This document shows, in pieces, positions 29,501-36,509 of a DNA stretch of 64,000 bases. The position numbers and the translations under genes were made by a program. The notes beneath the pieces are model-generated. The model was given only the letters and a program-made list of their open reading frames with translations. It made no database searches and was not told the origin of the DNA. Position 1 is the first letter of the stretch, and each line of letters starts with the position of its first letter. The stretch covers positions 868,001 to 932,000 of the forward strand of contig NZ_CP034161.1 in assembly GCF_003860525.1 (NCBI RefSeq). Reading direction: 5' to 3'. The stretch comes from Epilithonimonas vandammei. Its GTDB lineage: Bacteria > Bacteroidota > Bacteroidia > Flavobacteriales > Weeksellaceae.

Positions 29501-30127
29501 AATCCTATTACTGGGACACTTACCGGTGCTTTATCGGGTGCCGTTATGGGAGGTGTTATAGGAGGTGTTGCAGGGGGGGTAGGCACTCTTTGGAGTAATT
29601 CAAGAGCAACCGACCCATCTCAGCTTAGAAACATTTGGAGTAATGAATCGGTGGTTGCAGGTAGATCTCCTTGGGCCTTTAATAATATTGAAAAGCCAAC
29701 TGTAACAGTAGGGAAAATTAAAACTGTGATTCCGGGGGAGGTTACTCCGGAAGGAATAGATGGGACCGGCACAGGAACATTAAAATTACAAGATTTAGGA
29801 GATGGCGTAAAAATTGCGCCGAGACCCAATGAAATTGTTAATAGTGTAAAAGAATTTGAATATGTCAAAAACTTTGATAAAAAAATTATTTTAAATGGGG
29901 ATCTAGATATTTCAGACGTTGATTATAAAGCTTTATATAATTCTTATTCTCAGTCTGGAAAAGCAATTCAAGGAAAAAATATGTCGATAAAAGGCTATAG
30001 TTTTAAATATTTTGATAGCTACAAGGGAAGTATATATCCATCGACAAGTTTAGGAGGAACTCCTTCCATGCATATTATTAACAATACAACTGGTTGGCAA
30101 TATAAAATAAGATTTAATATAAAATAA
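23564..30127 (+). CDS. Giant SpvB/FG-GAP/RHS polymorphic toxin, second locus
   Basis: A 2187-aa paralogue of 8042-15097 with the same order: signal peptide (to VYSQ), RTVSDPQTVILAQGF segment, SpvB domain (about 90-160), FG-GAP loops near 403, 508, 592, 646 and 713, RHS repeats from about 1050, and the RHS core (HKDYLGSILAITDEAG near 1762, LIHMNGRLYDSLLRRFLN near 1830, MLYMDPSGE near 1880). The following Gly/Ala-rich region (1885-2010) differs from the first locus and lacks the AGLNHAMH junction. The last 175 residues (from about RATDPSQLRN, ending TGWQYKIRFNIK) are a different, unrecognised tip. The final TAA overlaps the next ATG by one base. Confidence 0.85.
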   Translation: MKKLYLFFTAILSTGVYSQSILNQAETGSRTVSDPQTVILAQGFHASSNVSNPFIAKIGVFTENNLTNPTNSDAGSTNPSGTTAPTGMSFHDTQGNIDVNGGGQLQYTLPIALPPGVKSVAPQINLVYTSGSGNGIAGYGWNLSGITSISRVGRTIEKDGEVRGIKLDYSDYYSFNGQRLILKSGEYGKDGAEYVTEKYSNVKIKSVGVAQTATPQPMYFHVTFEDGSQAWYGDTQSDDPEFNSANARTSLDYYIVKWMDAQGNYISYNYEVTTGQMQGLVSRIATIAWGGNEKLNKPNFNEVKFDYIARDFVEDSYVGGFRFVQDKILKNITINANGSQFKKYLITHKKQGINYDFVDFITEQNSAESSANPVKFVYPENTQGDPDVLTLPDSEPFNGVKFTGDFNGDSYLDFVMTNGNIKLGAFNDNFSTISTNKSFNSKSLVVNTLIDTDGTINNGNGIIQLETNKLVGYVFKNNSFQKVFEKQVFENPCSNYSLPDRCTISTNIREGDLNGDGISDAFIEVSANVTLSYPCPGNNVAPSFEEPGNCIETHTIDVGNFIVDLKNQNNPVATYTNDAGVSDGLFQNQKYIDLDGDGKIDIINVTNTNYSVLEYVQTGTNQYLKKIRFTSNLFETKQNEFPVLYGDFNGDGKLDFTIPITEGKTGKDDWRFYMGTGIGFDSFVKTDFMMFKRPYQTWSSGCALVFKIHNYSIADLNHDGKSDIVHVMSENNLDIITGNRRKISYVIESRIVSGKENISLNFYSAPLKTFSFYNYDAYELAQFTPITNPIKSNNNYYDIFLYWKEKLHKIKSPTPLVELARIQSINQGNRITSVSYKELVPNDGYGFYYNSMKMTYPYISFDRINQSFAVSQLSQSNKIQQFKYRGYTANLHGKGILGFRQIARSSWFSNENTIVWFGEEIDPLNEGLLVKEWSVKTIGDVNSIFPTDISENNNQLLSYKKTDYSTDVLANGVKATLPWKSKTKDFLKDITTDSQIFYGSYYLPEETTTSINGGFATSETLMSYTHNPSGIGKDYYIGRPESKIESTTAYGDTKSTEENYDYSNNLLSNLSKKPSSSQGHINESYQYDGWGNIIEKTVKYQPPRGMTPPSLVQTEKAQYDDKGRFAIKKTDNLNLETNITYNDWGQVLTQTDPLGVILSNTYDGWGKLLTSKTNLTGQTTYTYAKNSDGGNVVTQYDPDGNISKKYTNKLGQEYKTQSKGFGQNNYVAKYRLYDAIGRQVKESEPYFDTATEELPSNVKWNEIEYDDTIFPTKVTAKAFNGKQMETTVSGRTTTVRELNGNLRTTAKTEDAVGNVITSTDKGGTINFGYNAAGQQISAKYGTNTVTTAYDDWGRKIEFNDPSNGIYTYHYDGLGRILTEISPKGTKEYTYNDFGQLATQQEYSNDGTSTNKSISYSYNSKGLLTSKQGTSNGKAYSNIVSYDTYGRVISTSENSNGKYFMKKGITYDDMMRIVSYEKSLYSSGQYTKVIIENVYDNWGGELYQVKDKAQNKVLWELQSTEADGKVLTAKLGGTSITNQYNSNNFLYTTQHKNLSNNATVLQMTYSFNAIKNELNTRTRGGDFNITENFEYDDNNRLVNWTDPVTGAFSQNAIKNTYDIKGRITNNDQVGEIKFTNSNKVYQATGMVLNTTGQQNFNEKLLQKITYNENNDPIFIDGLKGDVAFTYGLTEMRQMATYGGNFNKDGEGKFTKYYSEDGSYEIVRNNQTGQEKHILYIGGTPYESNILYLKDYTESSGSYKFLHKDYLGSILAITDEAGNAVEQRHYDAWGQFTHLKVGSQSMIVGVQQVTDFLANNSLLLDRGYTSHEHFSEVGLIHMNGRLYDSLLRRFLNADENIQDMFNTQNYNKYGYVLNNPMLYMDPSGEFIWMAVGFVIGAYMAGVQANGGWNPTKWNWGQTWGKIVMGGAIGAVSGGMGAAAGTAAMAASGFTGGVIGGAIAGSVGGLVGGAISGLGNSVIFGGNPITGTLTGALSGAVMGGVIGGVAGGVGTLWSNSRATDPSQLRNIWSNESVVAGRSPWAFNNIEKPTVTVGKIKTVIPGEVTPEGIDGTGTGTLKLQDLGDGVKIAPRPNEIVNSVKEFEYVKNFDKKIILNGDLDISDVDYKALYNSYSQSGKAIQGKNMSIKGYSFKYFDSYKGSIYPSTSLGGTPSMHIINNTTGWQYKIRFNIK

Positions 30128-30825
30128 TGGAAGATTCTGTAAAAAATTATTTAAATGAAATAAGTGATTCCAGTGAACCATCTTATCAACATCTATTGAA
30201 GTTTGTAAATAGAAAAAAATTAGAGGATGGGATGAATAAAAGAGATTCTTTTCTCAATTCGGATGATGATTTAGGGCTTATTCCTCAAAAAAATTGCGTA
30301 GGAATATTAAATGTGCATTCTCAAGGTAATTCAATTTGTGAAAATAAGTTTACCGAAATTATGCATATAATCAATCATTTCTCAGAAGACAGTTTTTATT
30401 TTTTGACAGATGCAATAAAATCAGATGATTTAGAAGGAGTCTTATTTGATTTCCCAACAGAAATAAATTGGAATGAATTCAGTAATGGTCAAAAATATTT
30501 CGGTGAGACTTTTTTTTCTAGTATTGTTCCCTATAATTTTTGGTTGGGTGAAAATTGGTTAAGACAAGTTATGGCATACTTTGATGATATTTATATTCCA
30601 AAATTAAAAAAAACGTTAAATTTTCCGAGTGAATTGATTGTTATTCATCAATCGGATTTTAATGACATAGAAAAATTATATTCGTATAAATATGGAAAGA
30701 TTATATCTATATTAGAATATAAGGATTTTTTAGAACCAATATTTGAAAATGGTTTTAAATATCTTCTAACACAAAATATATATATTACAAAAAATTCAAT
30801 TGAGTATTTAAGATCCCAACTATAA
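30127..30825 (+). CDS. Putative immunity protein, second RHS locus
   Basis: A 232-aa, acidic, probably cytosolic protein with no signal peptide. Its ATG shares one base with the RHS stop codon (TAATG), so translation is coupled. No family recognised; the aromatic-rich middle (INWNEFSNGQKYFGETFF, NFWLGENWL) is reminiscent of large-group immunity folds but that is only an impression. It is unrelated to the partner genes of the other two tips, as expected when each tip has its own antidote. Confidence 0.55.
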   Translation: MEDSVKNYLNEISDSSEPSYQHLLKFVNRKKLEDGMNKRDSFLNSDDDLGLIPQKNCVGILNVHSQGNSICENKFTEIMHIINHFSEDSFYFLTDAIKSDDLEGVLFDFPTEINWNEFSNGQKYFGETFFSSIVPYNFWLGENWLRQVMAYFDDIYIPKLKKTLNFPSELIVIHQSDFNDIEKLYSYKYGKIISILEYKDFLEPIFENGFKYLLTQNIYITKNSIEYLRSQL

Positions 30826-31009
30826 TTAATGGTTGTAGATTAATGGTAATGCTATAAAGTGCCTATAGACTGATTATTCTTTGCTACTGCAAGAATTAGT
30901 AATATTCCAAAATTAGGGTGTATCTAATATTACCGCATTAAAAATCGAATAAAGTAATTAATTAAAAATATTGAAATGATTAGATATTGCCTGCTTGCGT
31001 TTATTTTGG

Positions 31010-31215
31010 AGAAAAGCATGAAAAGGGTAGATGAAGAATTAGCTTATACCCAAAATAATCTTTCTAAAATCCTTTTTAGATAAAAGATTAATTGAGAAAA
31101 GTATTTGAACTAAGCGAAAATATCTGCACTATTCAAACAAGACGATTACACTTATTTTTTTTAAACAACGATTTACTTGAATAGGCAGTAGTTTAAAAAA
31201 CAACAGTTCAGAAGA
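31010..31215 (+). pseudogene. Decayed internal piece of a prolyl oligopeptidase
   Basis: Translation gives MKRVDEELAYTQNNLSKILFR, close to the VDEEVAYSQNYLSKIPFR of the 5' fragment at 1606, then after stops and frame changes FKQDDYTYFF, which matches the family stretch PFKKGDYTYFYK. At least two stop codons and two shifts are present. It covers roughly residues 62-130 of the family. It shows that the island is bordered on both sides by pieces of this gene type, but the two overlapping parts differ at about a quarter of positions, so it is not a fresh duplication. Confidence 0.6.
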
Positions 31216-31538
31216 AATATTGATACTACTTCCAACGAACAACTGATAAAATAATTGTAAGTAAGAAATTCAGTTGAATTGCTACAATACCAAAGATTTA
31301 TTTGTAAATATTACAACGAGCCGGAGGACGAAGCAGTTTGTCTGGAATGATTAATAAGAGTAAATTTATGATATGAAATCAAAAAAAAATCAGAGAAGAT
31401 TTTATGTTATAGAAAAAAAAGTTAACGGAATATCACAGTATTTTCAAAGTTAGTAAAATGCTTACATAATCTAAGGTAATAATTTAATCATTACCTCATT
31501 TGTATCATGTGATTGTAACAATCTGACTTAGAATGTCG

Positions 31539-31554
31539 GTTATTTTTGAAGAAG
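31539..31554 (+). repeat. Right copy of the 16-bp direct repeat
   Basis: Identical to 2008-2023 (GTTATTTTTGAAGAAG). It lies just before the first terminator of the host side, a plausible right end for the island. Confidence 0.35.
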
Positions 31555-31585
31555 TGAAATAACGTAATGCGTCAGATCATATAGA

Positions 31586-31617
31586 AAATCCCCGAACGAA
31601 AGCTCGGGGATTTTTTG
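31586..31617. terminator. Strong intrinsic terminator at island border
   Basis: AATCCCCGA and TCGGGGATT form a 9-bp GC-rich stem followed by a T run on the plus strand and preceded by A residues, so it can work in both directions. Confidence 0.75.
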
Positions 31618-31771
31618 TCATTTGAATAAACAAGAAATTACAATTCGAACAACTAATTTTAACAAAATAATAACATTTTTTTATAATATTTTAAAACTTT
31701 ATGGCTCACTATTTGCGATTGAAAGAAACGATTCTCATGTTTAATTTGAGTTTTCATGGTTATTAGTTTTT

Positions 31772-31796
31772 ACCCAGCTTCGGCTGGGTTTTTTGT
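31772..31796 (+). terminator. Intrinsic terminator with TTCG loop
   Basis: ACCCAGC-TTCG-GCTGGGT followed by TTTTTG. No protein gene precedes it within 900 bases, so it either ends transcription coming from the island or terminates a short RNA from the 31690-31770 stretch, for which I see no convincing promoter. Confidence 0.75.
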
Positions 31797-31814
31797 TTAT
31801 CTTTAACAAAAAAA

Positions 31815-32290
31815 ATAAAAAATTATATCATACCTATCTTATTCGTTGCTAATTATTATCAATCGCAAATTACAAATAGAGATAAAATATTCACTTTAGC
31901 TAAAGAAGAATATGACAACCTAAAAACATATCTGTAAAAGATACGATAGTAATTAAATATGATTATAAAAATGAGTCCTGCTGGAATCTTCTAGATGAGC
32001 AAGCAGATTCGAGAATTAAAAATGTTTTGCTGAACTCTAAAAAGCATATTAAAGACTTCAATGATAAGCATCCGGAAGCGATAGCACTCAATTTTAGAGA
32101 GCCTGGTCGTAATTTTAATAAATTAAAGCTTTGGGATGACTCAATAATCATTGATGAAAATCTTTTCCTTAAAAACAAAATTTTTAAAAAGAAAAGAATG
32201 TGTGGAAATTCTGCCATTATACTTAATGATGGCTCTTATGTATTAAGATCTTCTGATCCTCATTTTGATTTATTAGATGCAATAAAATAA
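31815..32290 (+). CDS. Small secreted protein with ATA in place of its start codon
   Basis: The open frame ending at 32290 runs upstream past the TTG at 32027. Read from 31815 it gives a convincing signal peptide (KNYIIPILFVANYYQSQ) and a 158-aa product whose mature part is lysine- and aspartate-rich (FNDKHPEAIALNFREPGRNF). The codon where the Met is expected is ATA. No ATG, GTG or TTG lies in frame between there and 32027. Either ATA is used weakly, the ATG has been lost by mutation, or the base is wrong. Family not recognised; a terminator lies just upstream and the NdpA-like gene follows. Confidence 0.5.
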
Positions 32291-32319
32291 TTGGACTTTT
32301 ATAGGATTTAATATCTTTG
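32291..32319 (+). promoter_or_regulatory. Promoter of the NdpA-like gene
   Basis: TTG at 32291-32293 and TATCTTTG at 32312-32319, 18 bases apart, fit the Bacteroidetes -33/-7 pattern. The start codon is 21 bases downstream. Confidence 0.6.
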
Positions 32320-32339
32320 CACTCCTAAAAACAAAATCA

Positions 32340-33368
32340 ATGTTTTCAAAAATCACAGTTCACAGAGTCGGGAATAAAATCAATGGTGAGTCGCTTACGC
32401 TTTCGCAGGAAGAACTTCAGCTGGAAGAAGATATGAAAGAACTGCTCGGTAATTATTTTATGAGCGCTTTCAAATCTGAGGAGCAATTTCAATTTTACAG
32501 TGATTCTTACTTGGTAAACAATCCGGTGTACAGCTCTGTGTCGGAGATTTTTGAAGACAAAGCCAAATTCCAGTGGGAATCCGAGAATATTGCCAAGCAT
32601 CTTTTCAATGCGGCAGAAAATCCGAGAGTACAGGCTGGCGAATTGTTCATCGTTTACTTTGAGGGCGAGCCTATTGAAACTGAAGATGGCGAACCGAAAC
32701 AAATCGATTCCATCGGTATTTTCAAAACTGAAAAAAGAGAATCTTTTCTGAAAATATTTCCTAAGAATGAAACGTTTGATATCGAAAGAGATCAAGGAAT
32801 CAGCCTGTCAAAGATTGATAAAGCAGCGTTGATCTACAACAATGACAAAGAGTCCGGCTATATCCTGTCTGTGGTAGATAACAACAAAAATGGCGATATG
32901 TATTACTGGTTCGAGGATTTTCTGAAAGTGAAACAACGCGATGACGAATACTTCCACACCCAGGAAACGCTCACGGTTTATAAGGATTTCATCACACAGA
33001 AACTACCGGAAGAATTTGAAGTTTCCAAAGCAGATCAGGCAGATTTTCTGAATAAGTCCATCAATTTCTTCAAAGAAAAAGAAGAATTCAAGTATGATGA
33101 TTTTGTGAACGAAGTGTTGCAGGACGAAAGTGTGATCGAAAGTTTTTCCAACTTCAAATCCGATTATGAGCAGGATATGCAGATCTCGATCTCGGAAGAC
33201 TTCCCCATTAATAATCAGGCCGTTAAAAAACAGCAAAGACATTTCAAATCCATCATCAAGCTCGATAAAAATTTCCATATCTACATCCACGGTGACCGCA
33301 AAATGATAGAAACCGGACAGGATGACAAAGGAAAATTCTACAGACTTTACTTTGAGCAGGAGAAATAA
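32340..33368 (+). CDS. NdpA/YejK-like nucleoid-associated protein
   Basis: This 342-aa protein matches the 37-kDa nucleoid-associated protein family in length and layout: an N-terminal region (ITVHRVGNKINGESLTLS), a conserved middle (LFIVYFEGEPIETEDGEP, then DSIGIFKTEKRESFLKI) and a C-terminal part (QVQ-like linker, IKLDKNFHIYIHGD). Bacteroidetes carry one or two copies. Members associate with chromosomal DNA; a precise role is not settled. It stands alone with its own promoter and marks the return to ordinary host sequence after the island. Confidence 0.75.
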   Translation: MFSKITVHRVGNKINGESLTLSQEELQLEEDMKELLGNYFMSAFKSEEQFQFYSDSYLVNNPVYSSVSEIFEDKAKFQWESENIAKHLFNAAENPRVQAGELFIVYFEGEPIETEDGEPKQIDSIGIFKTEKRESFLKIFPKNETFDIERDQGISLSKIDKAALIYNNDKESGYILSVVDNNKNGDMYYWFEDFLKVKQRDDEYFHTQETLTVYKDFITQKLPEEFEVSKADQADFLNKSINFFKEKEEFKYDDFVNEVLQDESVIESFSNFKSDYEQDMQISISEDFPINNQAVKKQQRHFKSIIKLDKNFHIYIHGDRKMIETGQDDKGKFYRLYFEQEK

Positions 33369-33427
33369 ATCTGATACAGATAATTGTAAAAATTTAACAT
33401 AATATCTGCTCTCTCAGAAAAAAATTC

Positions 33428-33435
33428 TACATTTG
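33428..33435 (+). promoter_or_regulatory. -7 box immediately before the 33441 gene
   Basis: TACATTTG matches the -7 consensus and ends only 5 bases before the ATG at 33441. A transcript from it would start at or near the ATG, implying a leaderless mRNA. Confidence 0.5.
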
Positions 33436-33440
33436 CATCT

Positions 33441-33800
33441 ATGTTCATTCGGGAAAACAAAATATTCAGAACGGTATTTTCGGCTTTTGTTGCCGTGAGC
33501 TACCTATTTGTGGTTTTGTTTTCTGCCGAGCTACATAATCATAATACGGACATTTTCAAGGATTTATCAGTCAAAAAATCCGAACTAAAATTCACCAAAT
33601 CCGGTCAGGATAAACAAAGTTCTGGCGACTGTCTTTCGTGTCATTTCGTAGCCACTGGCAACTCACTGCTTCCGGAGCAGTTCATATTTCATTTCGAAAA
33701 TTATACCCAGGAAGTCAGAACGATGATTTCCGTTCAGGAAAAAATATGGTCTCAGACCAAGTTCACTTTCCAGCTGCGTGGGCCACCAACTATTTCCTGA
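33441..33800 (+). CDS. Small membrane-anchored protein with His/Cys motif
   Basis: A 119-aa protein. A single hydrophobic segment at about 12-30 (VFSAFVAVSYLFVVLFSA) is followed by AELHNHNTD and, near residue 67, GDCLSCHFVATG, a C-x-x-C-H arrangement that could bind a metal ion or heme. I do not recognise a named family. It precedes a TonB-dependent receptor and a lipoprotein, and the three together look like a metal or cofactor uptake set. The gap to the receptor is 285 bases, so co-transcription is not certain. Confidence 0.6.
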   Translation: MFIRENKIFRTVFSAFVAVSYLFVVLFSAELHNHNTDIFKDLSVKKSELKFTKSGQDKQSSGDCLSCHFVATGNSLLPEQFIFHFENYTQEVRTMISVQEKIWSQTKFTFQLRGPPTIS

Positions 33801-34085
33801 GTTCGTTTTCTCAGTAAACAATTGAGAATCTTTTTTTGGCAATCCCATTTATTTTCTTTTAAAATAAGACTTATTTGGGCAGCTTAATCCGTCTTCCGTT
33901 CCCGCTTTTTTCTGTCATTGCCAGTACAGTTTCAAAATCTGTTGAAACTTAGTCCGACCGCAATAACAGAAAAAGAGCTCCACTCAAGCCGGGCTGCGAG
34001 CAATTCTACGTTCCAAAATCCAACTATAATAAATTCAATTATTCGATAAGTGCAGCCGTACTTATCCTCATACATTTTATAAAAA

Positions 34086-36470
34086 ATGAAAAACATTCTT
34101 AGTCTGTTGTTAGTCTTCTGTGGACTGGCATTGGTCTCTTCCCAGAAATATACTGTAGAAGGAACCGTTCAGGATTATCATGACAAGACCATGCTGCAAA
34201 ATGTTACGGTGACCATCGGAACATATTCTGCCAAAACAGATCCGTCCGGCAAGTTCAGAATCAGACAAATCCCTGAGGGTAGTTATACTTTGCTGGCATC
34301 GCATCCGGATTGCGAGAGTTTTTCGGAATCCATATATGTCAATAAAGATTTGCATCTTTCCATCAGCCTGGAACATCATGTAAACGAGATCGAGTCTGTA
34401 ACACTTCACGGTAATCATAAAAATAATGGCACGCTTGTCATAAAAACACTAGATCATACCGCAATTGAAAGAAATTCAACAGAAAATTTGGGAAATCTGC
34501 TCAAGAATATTTCTGGTGTGAGCGGACTGAAAACAGGGAATAACATCGTAAAACCAGTAATTCACGGACTTTATGGAAGCCGCATTTCCATCGTTAATAA
34601 TGGTGTCAGGATGGCAGAGCAGGAGTGGGGCGTGGAACATGCACCCAATATTGATGTCAATAATTTCCAACATATTGATGTCATCAAAGGTGCATCGGCT
34701 CTTAGGTACGGAAGTGATGCCATTGGCGGCGTTGTGGTTCTGGAGCCGGAGATTTTCCTTAAAAAAGATACACTGAAAGGAAATATCGGACTTTCTGGCA
34801 TATCCAACGGACGAGGTCTTGGTTTGGATGTCAATCTGGTAAAGGTCTGGAAAAACGGTTGGGCAGTAAAATCCGGAGGTAATCTTCACAAGCTGGGTGA
34901 TCAAAGTGCTCCACATTATAATCTGAAAAATACAGGCTCGGATTTTTCTTCTTTCAATTTTACGGTGCAGAAGAATTCCTTCAAAAGCGGAATATCATTC
35001 GATTATTATCTGACGAATCAAAATCTTGGGATCCTGCGCGATTCGCACGTTTCTACACCGCGGGATTATGAAGCAGCGATGAACACGCCAATCCCTTTCT
35101 ACTCAGGAAAGTTCAGTTATGATATAGATAACCCGAGGCAGCTGGTAGAACATCATCTGGCAAAAATTGCTGCATTTCACAGATTCGAAAACATCGGAAA
35201 AATATCGACTACATACAGTTTTCAGTACAATCACCGTCAGGAGTTTGACCTCCGTAGAGGAACTCTTAGTGAGATTCCGTCCCTTGATTTGGCTCTGATG
35301 ACGCATCAGTTCAATATCAATAATCTTCTGGAAAGAGAAAAATGGTCTTTGGAAACAGGAATTGATGCAGCCTTTCAGAATAATTATTCCGATCCGGCGA
35401 CGCAGGCAAGAAGACTGATCCCCAATTATGACAAATATTCAGCAGGCATTTCTTCGGTGTTCAAATATAAAATCTCACCACAGCTGAATGCCGAAGCGGG
35501 AGTCCGTTATGATTACAATTATTATGATGTTACAAAATGGTACAATAAAAGCGATTGGGAAGATTATTATGCGGCAACTTTTCCGCAGTTCTATGTAAAA
35601 AAAGATGCCAATAGAGTCTTGACAAGACCTAAGCTGACTTTTGAGAACTGGTCTTACAACGCTGGTATGGAATATCATCCGTCAGCCAGTTTTAATCTGA
35701 AATTCAACTATGCAAAAGTAGGAAGAACACCGAATATTGCTGAGCTTTTTTCAGACGGACTGCACCATTCTGCCGCTATTATAGAGAAAGGCAATATGAA
35801 TATCAAAAATGAAGAAGGACACCAGTTCAACTTGGTTGCAGACACCAAATTTGAAGTTCTGAAAGGCTTGGAGATTTCTGCTAACCCATATTTCTTTATC
35901 ACAAAGAATTTCATTAACCAGATTCCGAATGGCGTTTTGCAACTGACACAGGCTGGGACTTTTCCTGTTTGGATCTACCAGCAGATTGATGCCAAAATGT
36001 ACGGACTGGATTTTGATATTAATCTTAACATTACGGATAATCTTTCTTATAAAGGAAGAGGCGCTTACGTCTACGGACAGGACGAAACGAACAATGAACC
36101 GCTGATTCTGATGATGCCGGTTAATTTTTCGAATACTTTACAGTTTAAAAATCAGAAATGGCACGGATTCTATTTCAATATTGAAAATCAGACCTTTTTA
36201 TATCAGAACCGTTTTCCGGGTCATAATCTAGAATATACGGACTATATAGATGGGGAAGAAGTCAATAAGACTGTGGACATCAGCACACCTCCAAGACAAT
36301 ATTCTCTATGGAATATTCAGACAGGGATCAATCTGGCTAAGAATTTTTCTGCTGGACTGACAGTAAATAACGTCTTCGATATTTCTTACAGAGATTATCT
36401 GAACAGAATGAGGTTTTTTGCCAACGATTTGGGAAGAAATTTCATTCTGAACTTCAGGTACAAATTTTAA
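34086..36470 (+). CDS. TonB-dependent outer-membrane receptor
   Basis: A 794-aa protein with signal peptide (to LVSSQ), a carboxypeptidase-regulatory-like domain (about 22-105, YTVEGTVQDYHDKTML), a plug domain (about 110-225, with NISGVSGLKTGNNIVKPVIHG and VIKGASALRYGSDAIGG) and a beta barrel ending in the terminal aromatic strand LNFRYKF. It imports a scarce substrate using TonB energy. The plug residues AEQEWGVEHAP recall zinc or copper receptors of the ZnuD/OprC kind, and the neighbouring His/Cys protein fits a metal, but the substrate cannot be decided here. Confidence 0.8.
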   Translation: MKNILSLLLVFCGLALVSSQKYTVEGTVQDYHDKTMLQNVTVTIGTYSAKTDPSGKFRIRQIPEGSYTLLASHPDCESFSESIYVNKDLHLSISLEHHVNEIESVTLHGNHKNNGTLVIKTLDHTAIERNSTENLGNLLKNISGVSGLKTGNNIVKPVIHGLYGSRISIVNNGVRMAEQEWGVEHAPNIDVNNFQHIDVIKGASALRYGSDAIGGVVVLEPEIFLKKDTLKGNIGLSGISNGRGLGLDVNLVKVWKNGWAVKSGGNLHKLGDQSAPHYNLKNTGSDFSSFNFTVQKNSFKSGISFDYYLTNQNLGILRDSHVSTPRDYEAAMNTPIPFYSGKFSYDIDNPRQLVEHHLAKIAAFHRFENIGKISTTYSFQYNHRQEFDLRRGTLSEIPSLDLALMTHQFNINNLLEREKWSLETGIDAAFQNNYSDPATQARRLIPNYDKYSAGISSVFKYKISPQLNAEAGVRYDYNYYDVTKWYNKSDWEDYYAATFPQFYVKKDANRVLTRPKLTFENWSYNAGMEYHPSASFNLKFNYAKVGRTPNIAELFSDGLHHSAAIIEKGNMNIKNEEGHQFNLVADTKFEVLKGLEISANPYFFITKNFINQIPNGVLQLTQAGTFPVWIYQQIDAKMYGLDFDINLNITDNLSYKGRGAYVYGQDETNNEPLILMMPVNFSNTLQFKNQKWHGFYFNIENQTFLYQNRFPGHNLEYTDYIDGEEVNKTVDISTPPRQYSLWNIQTGINLAKNFSAGLTVNNVFDISYRDYLNRMRFFANDLGRNFILNFRYKF

Positions 36471-36509
36471 AAACAATTATTAAGTTATAAAAATCAAAAA
36501 TTTAAAACA

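Larger units (their letters stand above)
30826..31814. other. Gene-free right border of the island
   Basis: About 1 kb with no intact gene. It holds the decayed prolyl oligopeptidase piece (31010-31215), the right copy of the 16-bp repeat (31539-31554) and two terminators. The rest (for example 31216-31535) is AT-rich and I cannot assign it; short open stretches in it have no start codons or family resemblance. Confidence 0.4.

Noticed and set aside
29152..29586. 144-aa minus-strand proline-rich frame
   Set aside because: It is the antisense of the Gly/Ala-rich region of the RHS protein; proline richness is the expected shadow of glycine codons.
31216..31400. Continuation of the decayed peptidase (frame with YYNEPEDEAVCLE)
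   Set aside because: This stretch does not match any part of the prolyl oligopeptidase family that I know, so I end the pseudogene near 31215.
31690..31796. Small RNA ending at the TTCG terminator
   Set aside because: The terminator is clear, but no -7 or -33 box matches upstream, so the start of such an RNA cannot be supported.
33880..34085. Riboswitch upstream of the TonB receptor
   Set aside because: The sequence lacks the conserved cobalamin, TPP or other motifs I can recognise.
34476..34916. Minus-strand frames inside the TonB receptor gene
   Set aside because: They mirror strong coding on the plus strand and have no starts, ribosome sites or family motifs.
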